A stretch of 64,000 nucleotides of DNA from Staphylococcus gallinarum (GTDB lineage: Bacteria; Bacillota; Bacilli; Staphylococcales; Staphylococcaceae), in assembly GCF_000875895.1 (NCBI RefSeq), contig NZ_JXCF01000007.1, positions 372,001-436,000 of the forward strand, in the 5' to 3' direction. The translations under genes were made by a program, and so were the position numbers. Positions 43,901-52,950 of this stretch are shown in pieces. Numbering within the stretch: position 1 is the stretch's first letter; each line of letters begins with the position of its first letter. Under the pieces are notes generated by a model. It did not search any database. It had not been told where the DNA came from and saw only the letters and a list, made by a program, of their open reading frames with translations.

Positions 43901-44305
43901 TTACTTCTTATTACCTTTAGTAAGTTTATACAAGGCATTTTGCGCATGATGGTTTGCTTCCTTATTTTGCACTCTTGGTATCCATTTGACAAATAATAAA
44001 TCAAATTCATGTTCCATTTTAAGCACTTGTTTCAAATAAGGTTTAAATTTTTCATTTTTTACTTGTCCCTTATTTAAAGTATCTTCTATTAATTTAGAAT
44101 CTGTATAAACCAAAGCAGTCTTTATATCTATTGCTTGCGCTTGTTCTAATGCAAATACTAATCCTGCCCATTCTGCAGTATGGTTATCCATTAACCCTAA
44201 ATCAATGGTATAGTGATATCTTTGTTCTTCAGTAATGATGACCACAGCGCCTACACTTTGCCCTGGATTACCGGCTGTAGCTGCATCGAAAAATATTTTT
44301 GCCAT
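43901..44305 (-). CDS. RNase H-like domain protein (YpdQ-type)
   Basis: A 134-residue protein of the RNase HI fold. Three catalytic acids are visible: Asp7 in FFDAAT, Glu45 in HTAEWAGLVFAL and Asp69 in YTDSKL. The fourth position of the canonical N-x-x-AD-x-LA motif reads NKEANHHAQ, so the Asp is Asn. The related Bacillus YpdQ is reported to lack RNase H activity, so activity here is uncertain. The minus-strand ATG is preceded by AGGTGAA. Single gene. Confidence 0.85.
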   Translation of the reverse strand: MAKIFFDAATAGNPGQSVGAVVIITEEQRYHYTIDLGLMDNHTAEWAGLVFALEQAQAIDIKTALVYTDSKLIEDTLNKGQVKNEKFKPYLKQVLKMEHEFDLLFVKWIPRVQNKEANHHAQNALYKLTKGNKK

Positions 44306-44464
44306 AACTTCACCTACAAATTATATTTATTCTATCTTACCAAACGCTATGTTGTTATACTATATTTTTGAAACAAATTACTTGTTAATATACAACATGT
44401 TTCGTATTATAAATTACAAATAATAAACTTTACTAAAACACTCGGGATTAAGGAGAGGTTGTTT

Positions 44465-45019
44465 ATGAAACAACTATATATAATTCACGGTTACCAAGCA
44501 AGCACAAATAGTCATTGGTTCCAATGGTTAGCAGACAAAATGGCAAAGTATGGCTATAAGACACAAATCGTCTATTTACCTAATAGTAAAAATCCAGATT
44601 TTAAACAATGGGAACAAGCATTAAAAGATAATTTAGGTAATAAACTTAATAGTCAAACTATAATTGTTGCTCATAGTCTAGGTGTTATTACTACCTTGAA
44701 TTATTTATCAAAGCTAAATCAAATGCCAAAAATAAAAGGATTATTTTTAGTTTCAGGATTTATACAGACATTAAATAATATTCCAGAACTTGATAACTAT
44801 ATTCAACAATGTAAAGTGACGCCTGAAAATATACAAGTAAGCCATATTTATTCTATAGCTGCAAATCAAGATCCAGTTGTAAATATAAAATCATCTGAAC
44901 AATTATCAAATGCATTCAACATAGATACTTATACAATTCAACATAACGGACACTTTTTAGGAAATGAAGGTTACGAAACATTTAGTGAATTATATGATTT
45001 GATATCTAAAACGCTGTGA
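44465..45019 (+). CDS. Small alpha/beta hydrolase (RBBP9/YdeN family)
   Basis: A 184-residue alpha/beta hydrolase. It starts MKQLYIIHGYQASTNSHWF (the HGxxx oxyanion region), has the nucleophile elbow AHSLG, a late Asp in NQDPVV and the catalytic His in HNGHFL. ATG 44465 follows AGGAGAGG by six bases. No signal peptide. Substrate is unknown; family members are serine hydrolases. Confidence 0.88.
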   Translation: MKQLYIIHGYQASTNSHWFQWLADKMAKYGYKTQIVYLPNSKNPDFKQWEQALKDNLGNKLNSQTIIVAHSLGVITTLNYLSKLNQMPKIKGLFLVSGFIQTLNNIPELDNYIQQCKVTPENIQVSHIYSIAANQDPVVNIKSSEQLSNAFNIDTYTIQHNGHFLGNEGYETFSELYDLISKTL

Positions 45020-45260
45020 AATGTCTAAATACTAATAAAGTGGTTAGGTTATATTAGAACTTCTTTATAAATGACTATGGAGCTTCAATTGATAAGTGAC
45101 TAGTTGGTATAGAAAGGTCTGCTCACAGAATAAACTTAAGCATGTATATTATATTTTCGAAATCTTGGGCGGATTTTTACGGGATTATCACTTACTGAAG
45201 TCTACATGTTGATGTGGGGACCTTGGAAACCATGCCCAAATCATTTGAAAATTTTTACAA
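45020..45260. other. Intergenic stretch with a possible imperfect hairpin, no gene
   Basis: The 314-base gap to the transporter gene has no plausible open frame. TTTTCGAAATCTTGGGC (45154-45170) pairs imperfectly with GCCCAAATCATTTGAAAA (45234-45251), with small bulges and a 63-base loop. No T tract follows. Confidence 0.4.
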
Positions 45261-45261
45261 A

Positions 45262-45295
45262 TAAAAAAGTGAACCTAAAGTCATTTTAGGCTCAC
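45262..45295 (-). terminator. Terminator of the queuosine-precursor transporter gene (minus strand)
   Basis: An 11-base stem with one mismatch (45269-45279 with 45285-45295) is followed on the minus strand by TTTTTTATTT. Confidence 0.7.
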
Positions 45296-45333
45296 TCAAA
45301 AATATACATTTCATTTATTAATTCAAAACATAT

Positions 45334-46038
45334 TTAATATCCTTCATCTAATTTTTGTATCTTACCTTTACGATACATAGATTTCGCCCAGTATCCAAAA
45401 GGAACATTAAAGATTGTTGAAATTACCTTTAATAAATACGTTGTAATAAAGATTTCAAAGACAGCACCATTCGGCATTGAACCGATAAATGCAATCGTTA
45501 CAAATAATGCAGTATCAATAATATTACTAATAATTGTACTACCATATGCCCTTACAATAAACGTTTTATCCGAACTAAAAACTTTTTTAATCATTGAAAA
45601 AATAAATACATCTAAATGTTGACCAATAATATAAGCAATGACTGATCCAAGTGCAATACGTGGCACGACATTAAAGATTGTAGCTAGTGCATGTTGAGAC
45701 GTATCAATAGTAGACGGAATAAAATGAAGCGACATTTGCATCACAATAATCATCACTAAAGTAGAACTAAACCCAATCCATACAGCACGTTTTGCTACTT
45801 TCCGACCATAAATATCATTTAAAATATCCGTGGCCAAATAAATAGAAGCAAACATTACATTACCTAAAGTTGCTGAAATTGAAAATAAGTCAACTGTTTT
45901 AAGCACTTGAATATTAGCAATAATTGTACCAATTGCAATCCATGCAATTAAGCCTTGTTTGCCAAACATTCTATACATAATCACTAATAATAAAAACGTT
46001 ACAACAAAGGTGAAAACACCAAATAATTCATTAAACAA
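45334..46038 (-). CDS. VUT-family queuosine precursor transporter (YhhQ/YpdP-like)
   Basis: A 234-residue inner-membrane protein with about six membrane segments. LGNVMFASIYLATDILNDIYGRKVAKRAVWIGF is the conserved VUT/COG1738 core. It imports a queuosine precursor (preQ0/preQ1 or queuine-type base). The start is TTG at 46038-46036, eight bases after AGGAGG (46052-46047). That ribosome site is part of the preQ1-I riboswitch described next, which supports the substrate call independently of the protein sequence. Confidence 0.9.
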   Translation of the reverse strand: MFNELFGVFTFVVTFLLLVIMYRMFGKQGLIAWIAIGTIIANIQVLKTVDLFSISATLGNVMFASIYLATDILNDIYGRKVAKRAVWIGFSSTLVMIIVMQMSLHFIPSTIDTSQHALATIFNVVPRIALGSVIAYIIGQHLDVFIFSMIKKVFSSDKTFIVRAYGSTIISNIIDTALFVTIAFIGSMPNGAVFEIFITTYLLKVISTIFNVPFGYWAKSMYRKGKIQKLDEGY

Positions 46039-46046
46039 TTTAAAAT

Positions 46047-46085
46047 CCTCCTAAATTTTGATGATGCGGGTGTTTAGAAACCGCT
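46047..46085 (-). promoter_or_regulatory. preQ1-I riboswitch controlling the VUT transporter
   Basis: Read on the minus strand: P1 GCGG (46084-46081) pairs with CCGC (46069-46066). The loop carries CTAAA (46077-46073), followed by CACCCGC, an A-rich linker ATCATCAAAA, and TTTAG (46055-46051), which pairs with CTAAA to form the H-type pseudoknot P2. The last bases TTTAGGAGG include the ribosome site, so ligand binding would hide it and lower translation. Size, order and sequence fit the preQ1 class I aptamer. The transporter downstream is the expected regulated gene. Confidence 0.85.
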
Positions 46086-46293
46086 ATTAAACAACTGATT
46101 TATTTTACCAAAATATTATAAAATTGCAACCCCCTGAAAATAATAAAAATATCTAATTTTTTCAACTTTAGCCAATACAGTTTTTATATTAAACAATTGT
46201 AGTTACAAATGATATAATACGAACAAGTGACCTATACTTAATAAAGATAATTACACATAACATATATCTTTGTTAATTTTCAAAAATAGGAGC

Positions 46294-46488
46294 GTGACAA
46301 ATATTTTAACTTATTCAGAAAAAGAAGCGATTGATGCAATCGATTACCTCATGAACACTTATTGTAATCAATGCTTATTAAAGAGTCATAAGAGAAAAAC
46401 AGAAGGTAAAACACAAGCACATCATTTTTGTATAAATGAATGTTCGATAGGCAAACAAATTAAACAATTAGGAAACGAATTACAATAA
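46294..46488 (+). CDS. Small zinc-finger protein (zf-C2HCIx2C type)
   Basis: A protein of about 60-64 residues. Cys pattern YCNQC...AHHFCINEC gives C-x2-C, His, C-I-x2-C, matching the PF10782-type finger of small Firmicute proteins. It begins around LTYSEKEAIDAIDYLM. The start is unclear: AGGAG at 46288-46292 is too close to the in-frame GTG (46294), while an ATT at 46303 is at good distance; the TTG at 46270 has no site. Function unknown. A new AAGGAGG overlapping its stop serves the next gene, so 46294-48349 may be an operon. Confidence 0.75.
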   Translation: MTNILTYSEKEAIDAIDYLMNTYCNQCLLKSHKRKTEGKTQAHHFCINECSIGKQIKQLGNELQ

Positions 46489-46501
46489 GGAGGCAGTTAT
46501 A

Positions 46502-46759
46502 TTGGATATCAAAGGAATAGAACAAACACCAAGCCCTAATACAATTAAGGTTGTTTTAAATGAAGCTAGAGAAGGTAATCAATCAAATACTTATAATGCT
46601 GTGAAAGAAGATCAACCAGCATTTATTAACGCACTGTTAGCAATTGAAGAGGTTACTTCAATTTTTTATGTCATGGATTTCTTAGCTATTAATAAAAGTG
46701 ACGTATCTGACTGGGATACGATTATTCCTAAAATCACAGAAACTTTAGAAGAAGCGTAA
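46502..46759 (+). CDS. Stand-alone NifU N-terminal (Scaffold/NFU_N) domain protein, paralogue of the CvfC head
   Basis: An 85-residue single-domain protein, TTG start 46502 after AAGGAGGCAG. It aligns end to end without gaps with the first 85 residues of CvfC, which starts 15 bases downstream: EQTPSPNTIKVVLNE against [31 protein letters not shown] against [16 protein letters not shown], with about half the residues identical. It has no Cys, so it is not itself an Fe-S scaffold. Probably arose by tandem duplication; role unknown. Confidence 0.85.
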   Translation: MDIKGIEQTPSPNTIKVVLNEAREGNQSNTYNAVKEDQPAFINALLAIEEVTSIFYVMDFLAINKSDVSDWDTIIPKITETLEEA

Positions 46760-46774
46760 AAAGGAGGTACCTTT

Positions 46775-47896
46775 ATGGAAATAGTTCGCGTAGAACCTAC
46801 ACCAAGTCCTAATACCATGAAAATTGTGTTAAATGAAAAAAGGCAAGATAATAAATCTAATACGTATACTTCTATACAGGATGGACAACCTCATTTCATC
46901 AATGACATTTTAGCAATTGAAGGTGTCAAATCTATCTTCCATGTAATGGACTTTTTAGCTGTAGACAAGAAGCCAAAATTTGATTGGGAAGAAGTGTTAC
47001 CTCAAGTTACAGCAACACTGAAAGAAGATGAAGCAGCAACTGCAAACGAAGCTGTTCCTGACGAACATTTCGGTGAAGTGAAAACAGAAGTATTAAAATT
47101 TAAAGGCATACCATATCAAATTAAGTTGACGACCAATACAGAAGAAAAAAGAAAGCAACTACCTGAAATCTTTGTTGACAGTATGTTAGCTGCTCAAAAA
47201 GATGAAGATAACATTGTCTTTTTAAGAAAATGGGAAGACTTAGGTGTCAGATATGGCGAATTAGATGAGGTTATGGCAGAGGTTTTTGAAGAAATTACTG
47301 CAGTTTACCCAGAATCGACCTTAAAACAACTAGTCGAGGAAGCACTAGCAACAGATGTGGTTATACCAGAAAAGTCATATCAGCATGTGACATTAGAAAC
47401 TTATCAATCTGCAAAAGATTGGAAAGATAAGTTAAGAATGTTAAAATCATTTCCTACACCAACGAAAACAGATTTCCCATTATTAGGGGAAGCATTAAAT
47501 GAGACTAAAATTCCATTGCGTCGTGAAGCAGTAGTACTTCTTGGTATGATTGAGGATGAAGCAGTATTACCTTATTTATATAAAGGATTAAATGATAAGA
47601 GTCCAGCTGTAAGGCGTACTGCGGGTGATTGCCTTAGTGATTTAGGATTTAAAAAGGCCTTGCCAGAAATGGAAAATGCACTTGATGATCCTCAAAAAAT
47701 TGTCCGTTGGCGTGCTGCAATGTTTATATTTGACGAAGGAAATCAGGAGCAATTACCTGCTTTGAAGGCACATGCAAATGATCCAGCTTATGAGGTTAAA
47801 TTACAAATAGAAATGGCAATATCTCGTATTGAAAATGGAGACGAAGCACTGGGTTCAGTGTGGAAACAAATCGCTAATCGAAATAAAAACAGTTAA
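46775..47896 (+). CDS. cvfC: Conserved virulence factor C (CvfC): NifU-N domain plus HEAT-like repeats
   Basis: A 373-residue protein. Residues ~1-88 are the NifU-N domain ([20 protein letters not shown]). The middle has [17 protein letters not shown], and the C-terminal half has HEAT-like repeats ([57 protein letters not shown]). It closely resembles S. aureus CvfC, which was named from reduced virulence of mutants; the molecular role is unknown. AAAGGAGGTACC is a strong ribosome site. BrxA follows 18 bases downstream. Confidence 0.92.
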   Translation: MEIVRVEPTPSPNTMKIVLNEKRQDNKSNTYTSIQDGQPHFINDILAIEGVKSIFHVMDFLAVDKKPKFDWEEVLPQVTATLKEDEAATANEAVPDEHFGEVKTEVLKFKGIPYQIKLTTNTEEKRKQLPEIFVDSMLAAQKDEDNIVFLRKWEDLGVRYGELDEVMAEVFEEITAVYPESTLKQLVEEALATDVVIPEKSYQHVTLETYQSAKDWKDKLRMLKSFPTPTKTDFPLLGEALNETKIPLRREAVVLLGMIEDEAVLPYLYKGLNDKSPAVRRTAGDCLSDLGFKKALPEMENALDDPQKIVRWRAAMFIFDEGNQEQLPALKAHANDPAYEVKLQIEMAISRIENGDEALGSVWKQIANRNKNS

Positions 47897-47914
47897 TTAT
47901 AGGAGTTGTTATAC

Positions 47915-48349
47915 ATGAATGCATACGAAGCATATATGAATGAGCTAGCTACGCAAATGCGTACAGAATTGACGGGTAGAGATTTCAAAAGTTTAGAAAG
48001 TGCAGAAGCCGTTAAAGACTTTATGGGTAAAGTTAAAGAAGATGAAACAACATTTGTTGTTATTAATTCAACATGTGGCTGTGCTGCAGGTTTAGCTAGA
48101 CCAGCAGCGGTAACTGTAGCTGAACAAAATGATAAAAAACCTACGCATAAAGTTACAGTATTTGCTGGACAAGATAAAGAGGCTACTGCCGAAATGAGAG
48201 ATTATATTCAACAAGTACCTTCTAGTCCATCTTATGCATTATTTAAAGGGACAGAATTGAAGCATTTTATACCACGTGAACATATAGAAGGTAGAGATAT
48301 CCAAGATATCTGTATGGATATTAAGGATGCTTTTGACGATTATTGTTAA
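47915..48349 (+). CDS. brxA: Bacilliredoxin BrxA (YphP family)
   Basis: A 144-residue thioredoxin-fold protein with the unusual active site CGC (Cys54-Gly55-Cys56 in [15 protein letters not shown]). It removes bacillithiol from S-bacillithiolated proteins after oxidative stress; the resulting mixed disulfide is resolved by bacillithiol and YpdA. ATG 47915 is chosen for TAGGAG upstream; the longer frame from 47906 overlaps that site. Partners bshA and ypdA are in the same window. Confidence 0.93.
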   Translation: MNAYEAYMNELATQMRTELTGRDFKSLESAEAVKDFMGKVKEDETTFVVINSTCGCAAGLARPAAVTVAEQNDKKPTHKVTVFAGQDKEATAEMRDYIQQVPSSPSYALFKGTELKHFIPREHIEGRDIQDICMDIKDAFDDYC

Positions 48350-48412
48350 TTGTCGATCACATTATATTTTCTAGATTTATATTTTTAAAATAGACTAATT
48401 CGAACCAGTGCT

Positions 48413-48459
48413 TACAATTCAAATTTTCTATAATATGGATTGTGAACACTGGTTTTTAA
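48413..48459 (+). terminator. Terminator after brxA
   Basis: AACCAGTG (48413-48420) pairs with CACTGGTT (48447-48454), extended imperfectly inward, followed by TTTAA. Confidence 0.75.
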
Positions 48460-48596
48460 TATGTTAAGTCATAGTTCAAACCGTTTAGCAGTCAGTGTAA
48501 AATATATCAATTATTTTCTACACACGGCTTTAAAATATAATCATTTTCCAATATGATAAAGTTAACTAATATTAAAAGGAGAAGGAGTGCATTATT

Positions 48597-49553
48597 ATGC
48601 AAAATACCTTTGATCAATCTTATCACGAATTATGCGAAGCGATATTAGAGATAGGTAAAGAAAAAGAAGACCGCACAAACACAGGAACAATTTCAAAATT
48701 TGGCCATCAGCTACGTTTTGATTTAACACAAGGGTTTCCACTATTAACTACAAAAAAAGTGTCGTTTAAATTAATTGCAACTGAACTGTTATGGTTTATT
48801 AAAGGCGATACAAATATTAAATACTTGTTACAATACAATAATAATATTTGGAATGAATGGGCTTTTGAAAATTATATCCAATCAAGTGATTACAATGGTC
48901 CGGATATGACTGATTTTGGTCATAGATCACAAACTGATTCAGAATTTAACGAACTTTATAAGGCTGAAATGCAAAAATTTAAGCAAGCCATTTTGACAGA
49001 CGACGTATTTGCAGAAAAATATGGAAATCTTGGAAATGTATACGGAAAACAGTGGCGTGATTGGATAGATAAAGATGGTAATCATTTTGATCAATTAAAA
49101 ACAGTGATTGATCAAATTAAACATAATCCTAACTCTAGAAGACACATTGTTTCAGCATGGAATCCAACAGAAATTGATACTATGGCTTTACCACCATGTC
49201 ATACAATGTTTCAATTCTATGTACAAGACGGTAAATTAAGTTGTCAACTCTATCAACGAAGCGCAGATATATTCCTTGGTGTTCCATTTAACATAGCAAG
49301 CTATAGTTTATTAACACATTTAATTGCTAAAGAGTGTAATTTAGAAGTTGGAGAATTTATTCATACATTTGGTGATGCTCATATTTATTCAAATCATATC
49401 GACGCAATTGAGACACAGTTAGCTAGAGACAGCTATGCTCCACCACAATTAAAAATTAATAGCAATGCCTCTATTTTTGATATTGAATACGAAGACTTAG
49501 AAATTATAGATTATGAGTCTCATCCAGCAATTAAAGCACCAATTGCAGTATAA
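48597..49553 (+). CDS. thyA: Thymidylate synthase
   Basis: A 318-residue enzyme making dTMP from dUMP with methylene-tetrahydrofolate. The catalytic Cys is residue 201 in [43 protein letters not shown] and [10 protein letters not shown] are standard motifs. AAGGAGAAGGAG gives a strong ribosome site. It is followed by dfrA after 95 bases; dfrA regenerates the folate cofactor that thyA consumes. Confidence 0.97.
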   Translation: MQNTFDQSYHELCEAILEIGKEKEDRTNTGTISKFGHQLRFDLTQGFPLLTTKKVSFKLIATELLWFIKGDTNIKYLLQYNNNIWNEWAFENYIQSSDYNGPDMTDFGHRSQTDSEFNELYKAEMQKFKQAILTDDVFAEKYGNLGNVYGKQWRDWIDKDGNHFDQLKTVIDQIKHNPNSRRHIVSAWNPTEIDTMALPPCHTMFQFYVQDGKLSCQLYQRSADIFLGVPFNIASYSLLTHLIAKECNLEVGEFIHTFGDAHIYSNHIDAIETQLARDSYAPPQLKINSNASIFDIEYEDLEIIDYESHPAIKAPIAV

Positions 49554-49597
49554 AACCGCTTTTTATTTAATAAATTGCACACTTTACTATATAATAA

Positions 49598-50131
<534 letters not shown>

Positions 50132-50144
50132 CAGGAGGAAATAT

Positions 50145-50984
50145 ATGAGTAAAAAGAAAATAGTGACGGACTCAACATCGGATCTTTCTCAAAAATATTT
50201 AACTGATAACGATATTAATGTTATTCCATTAAATCTAACGATAGATGGTGAATCATTTGCTGACCAAATTGATATTTCATCAGAAGCATTTATCGAAAAA
50301 ATTGAAAATGATGCAGATGTTAAAACAAGTCAACCTGCAATTGGCAAATTTATCGATTTATATGATGAATTAGGTGCAGATGGTTCAGAAATCATTAGTA
50401 TTCATATGACTTCTGGATTAAGTGGTACGTATCAAACTGCTTTGCAAGCAAGTCAAATGACTAAAAGTAATGTCACAGTTATCGATTCAAAATCCATATC
50501 CTATGGTTTAGGCTATCAAGTGCAACATGTAGTCAAATGGAATAATGAGGGACTTTCAACTACAGACATCGTTAACCAAATTAATGAATTACAAAAAGAT
50601 ATCAAGCTCTACGTTGTTATCGGTCAATTAAACCAATTAATTAAAGGTGGTCGCATCAGTAAGACAAAAGGTTTAATCGGTAATATGATGAAAATTAAAC
50701 CCATAGGCACATTAGTTGATGGTAAAATAGAACTTATCCATAATTCACGTACACAAAATGCAAGCATTCAGTATTTGAAAAAGGAAATCACACAATTTAT
50801 TGGAGATAAAAAAATTAAATCCATTGGAATTGCACATGCAAATATAATTGAATTCGTTGATAAAATCAAAAAACATTTCACTGAAGAATTTAATTTCACT
50901 CAATATGATACTAATGTTACAACGCCTGTGATTTCAACGCATACAGGACAAGGTGCAATCGGACTTGTCGTGCTTAGATCCTAA
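50145..50984 (+). CDS. DegV family fatty-acid-binding protein (FakB-type)
   Basis: A 279-residue protein. [26 protein letters not shown] and [19 protein letters not shown] are the DegV signatures; [12 protein letters not shown] and [11 protein letters not shown] close the fold. In S. aureus, proteins of this family (FakB) present fatty acids to the kinase FakA for incorporation into phospholipid. Which FakB subtype this is cannot be settled from the sequence alone. It follows dfrA by 13 bases and is probably cotranscribed. Confidence 0.88.
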   Translation: MSKKKIVTDSTSDLSQKYLTDNDINVIPLNLTIDGESFADQIDISSEAFIEKIENDADVKTSQPAIGKFIDLYDELGADGSEIISIHMTSGLSGTYQTALQASQMTKSNVTVIDSKSISYGLGYQVQHVVKWNNEGLSTTDIVNQINELQKDIKLYVVIGQLNQLIKGGRISKTKGLIGNMMKIKPIGTLVDGKIELIHNSRTQNASIQYLKKEITQFIGDKKIKSIGIAHANIIEFVDKIKKHFTEEFNFTQYDTNVTTPVISTHTGQGAIGLVVLRS

Positions 50985-51104
50985 AAGCGAACTGTCGTAA
51001 ATATTACAATTAAATCTTGTCTTAAATTAATATTCAATCAATTTTATAGCAAATTCCTTAAAATAGTGGTAATTTTATGACAAAATAGTATTAGGAGGGG
51101 TTTC

Positions 51105-51632
51105 ATGGCTTATGCGACATTAGCAGGCGGTTGTTTTTGGTGTTTAGTAAAACCCTTCACCACATATCCAGGTATTGAAACAGTAGTTTCAGGGTATAGT
51201 GGTGGACATGTGGATCATCCTACTTACGAAAGTGTAAGTACAAATCAAACTGGACATGTAGAAACAGTTCAAATTACTTATGATCCAGAAGTAACTACAT
51301 TCGAGAATATTCTTGATGTATATTTCAAAACATTTGATCCAACTGATAATGGCGGACAATTCTTTGACCGTGGCGAACATTATCAACCAGTCATCTTTTA
51401 TCACGATGAACACCAAAAGCAAGCAGCAGAAGCAAAAATACAAGAATTGAACGAACAAGCAATCTTTGATAAACCAGTAATAACACCCATTAAACCGTAT
51501 AAAAATTTCTATCCTGCCGAATCTTATCATCAAGATTATTATAAAAAGAACCCGCTACATTATGAGCAATATCAACGTGGTTCAGGAAGAAAAGCTTTTA
51601 TAGAAAAACATTGGGGGAAACAAAATGATTAA
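51105..51632 (+). CDS. msrA: Peptide methionine sulfoxide reductase MsrA
   Basis: A 175-residue enzyme reducing Met-S-sulfoxide. The catalytic motif GGCFWC gives Cys10 and Cys13; SGYSGGHVDHPTYESV and HYQPVIFYHDEHQ are family blocks. TTAGGAGGGG precedes the ATG. It overlaps msrB by 8 bases, so the two stereospecific reductases are coupled. It leads a unit msrA-msrB-PTS IIA-yozE. Staphylococci have several msrA copies; the paralogue number is not assigned. Confidence 0.93.
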   Translation: MAYATLAGGCFWCLVKPFTTYPGIETVVSGYSGGHVDHPTYESVSTNQTGHVETVQITYDPEVTTFENILDVYFKTFDPTDNGGQFFDRGEHYQPVIFYHDEHQKQAAEAKIQELNEQAIFDKPVITPIKPYKNFYPAESYHQDYYKKNPLHYEQYQRGSGRKAFIEKHWGKQND

Positions 51633-52053
51633 AAAGTCAAAAAATGATTTAACTGAAATGGAATATCTTGTAACACAAGAAAATGGAACTGAACCACCTT
51701 TTCAAAATGAATATTGGAATCATTTTGAAAAAGGTATTTATGTTGATAAAATTTCAGGTAAGCCATTATTTACATCTGAAGAAAAATTTGAATCAGATTG
51801 TGGTTGGCCTAGTTTTTCTAAAGCATTGGATGACGATGAAATCATTGAATTAGTCGATAAATCCTTTGGCATGGTTCGAACTGAAGTGCGTTCAGAAGAT
51901 GCAAATAGTCACCTTGGACATGTATTTAATGACGGTCCAACTGAAAGTGGTGGATTACGTTACTGCATTAATTCAGCAGCAGTACAATTTATTCCATTCG
52001 ATAAATTAGAAGAATTAGGTTATGGAGATTTAATACCACATTTTGAAAAATAA
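51625..52053 (+). CDS. msrB: Peptide methionine sulfoxide reductase MsrB
   Basis: A 142-residue enzyme reducing Met-R-sulfoxide. The catalytic Cys lies in [45 protein letters not shown] are family signatures. The resolving Cys appears to be the one in SDCGWP; no CxxC zinc pairs are present, so it is the zinc-free form. It starts within the end of msrA and is followed by the PTS IIA gene after 14 bases. Confidence 0.95.
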   Translation: MIKKSKNDLTEMEYLVTQENGTEPPFQNEYWNHFEKGIYVDKISGKPLFTSEEKFESDCGWPSFSKALDDDEIIELVDKSFGMVRTEVRSEDANSHLGHVFNDGPTESGGLRYCINSAAVQFIPFDKLEELGYGDLIPHFEK

Positions 52054-52067
52054 GGAGCGAACAAGTT

Positions 52068-52568
52068 ATGTTTAAAAAGTTATTTGGTAAAAACAAAGAA
52101 GTAAATAAAGATAGTGAAATTTTTGCACCACTTACTGGAGAATATGTAAAAATAGAAGACATTCCAGACCCTGTCTTCGCACAAAAAATGATGGGTGAAG
52201 GCTTTGGAATTAACCCAACTGAAGGTGAAGTTGTATCACCAATTGAGGGTAAAATTGATAACGTCTTCCCAACTAAACATGCTATCGGATTAAAAGCAGA
52301 CAATGGTCTAGAATTATTAGTTCATATTGGTTTAGATACCGTACAATTAGACGGAGAAGGATTTGAAATTTTAGTTGAAAGTGGCGACACTGTAAATGTT
52401 GGTGACCCAATTCTTCGCTTCGACTTAAATTATATTAAAGAAAATGCAAAATCTGTTATTTCACCTATTATTATCACTAACTCTGATAATACTACATCTG
52501 TTTCAATTGCTGATGTGGCATCAGTTACTAAAGGTGAAACTAAAATTATTGATGTGACAATGAATTAA
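52068..52568 (+). CDS. crr: PTS glucose-type IIA component (Crr-like)
   Basis: A 166-residue single-domain EIIA-Glc protein. The phosphorylated His is in [16 protein letters not shown], with the partner His in [14 protein letters not shown] and the entry motif VVSPIEGKI. It accepts phosphate from HPr and passes it to glucose-family IIB domains or serves regulation. No permease is nearby, so it is a stand-alone IIA. Cotranscribed with msrAB. Confidence 0.93.
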   Translation: MFKKLFGKNKEVNKDSEIFAPLTGEYVKIEDIPDPVFAQKMMGEGFGINPTEGEVVSPIEGKIDNVFPTKHAIGLKADNGLELLVHIGLDTVQLDGEGFEILVESGDTVNVGDPILRFDLNYIKENAKSVISPIIITNSDNTTSVSIADVASVTKGETKIIDVTMN

Positions 52569-52789
52569 TGAAAGACCATTCATTTTATCAATTTGTATTA
52601 ACCGTACGTGGTCGTAATGATGAGAAAGGTAGATTAGCTGAAGAAATTTTTGATGATTTATCCTTTCCAAAGCACGAAAAAGACTTCCATTCTTTATCAG
52701 ATTATATAGAAACACAAAGTACGTTCACTATTTCTATGTCTGTGTTTGATGATTTATATGAAGAATATACGGAATGGTTAAAATTTTAA
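52568..52789 (+). CDS. YozE-family (UPF0346) small protein
   Basis: A 73-residue protein whose ATG shares its first base with the last base of the crr-like stop (TAATG). [39 protein letters not shown] is the UPF0346/YozE signature: a small helical protein of unknown function. A terminator ends the msrA-msrB-crr-yozE unit after it. Confidence 0.9.
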   Translation: MKDHSFYQFVLTVRGRNDEKGRLAEEIFDDLSFPKHEKDFHSLSDYIETQSTFTISMSVFDDLYEEYTEWLKF

Positions 52790-52855
52790 ATCACTTAATA
52801 TTTGTCGATATATATATATATAAGTATATTAAAATATTAATGTGTCATATAAGAT

Positions 52856-52901
52856 GCTGGGATTAATCGAATATGGTTCAATCCCAGCTATTTTTATTTT
52901 C
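52856..52901 (+). terminator. Terminator of the msrA-msrB-crr-yozE unit
   Basis: GCTGGGATT (52856-52864) pairs with AATCCCAGC (52880-52888), then TATTTTTATTTT. Confidence 0.8.
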
Positions 52902-52950
52902 ATAAAAAATCTAATTGATAAATTGTACATAAGTATTAGGAAGTGATGAA

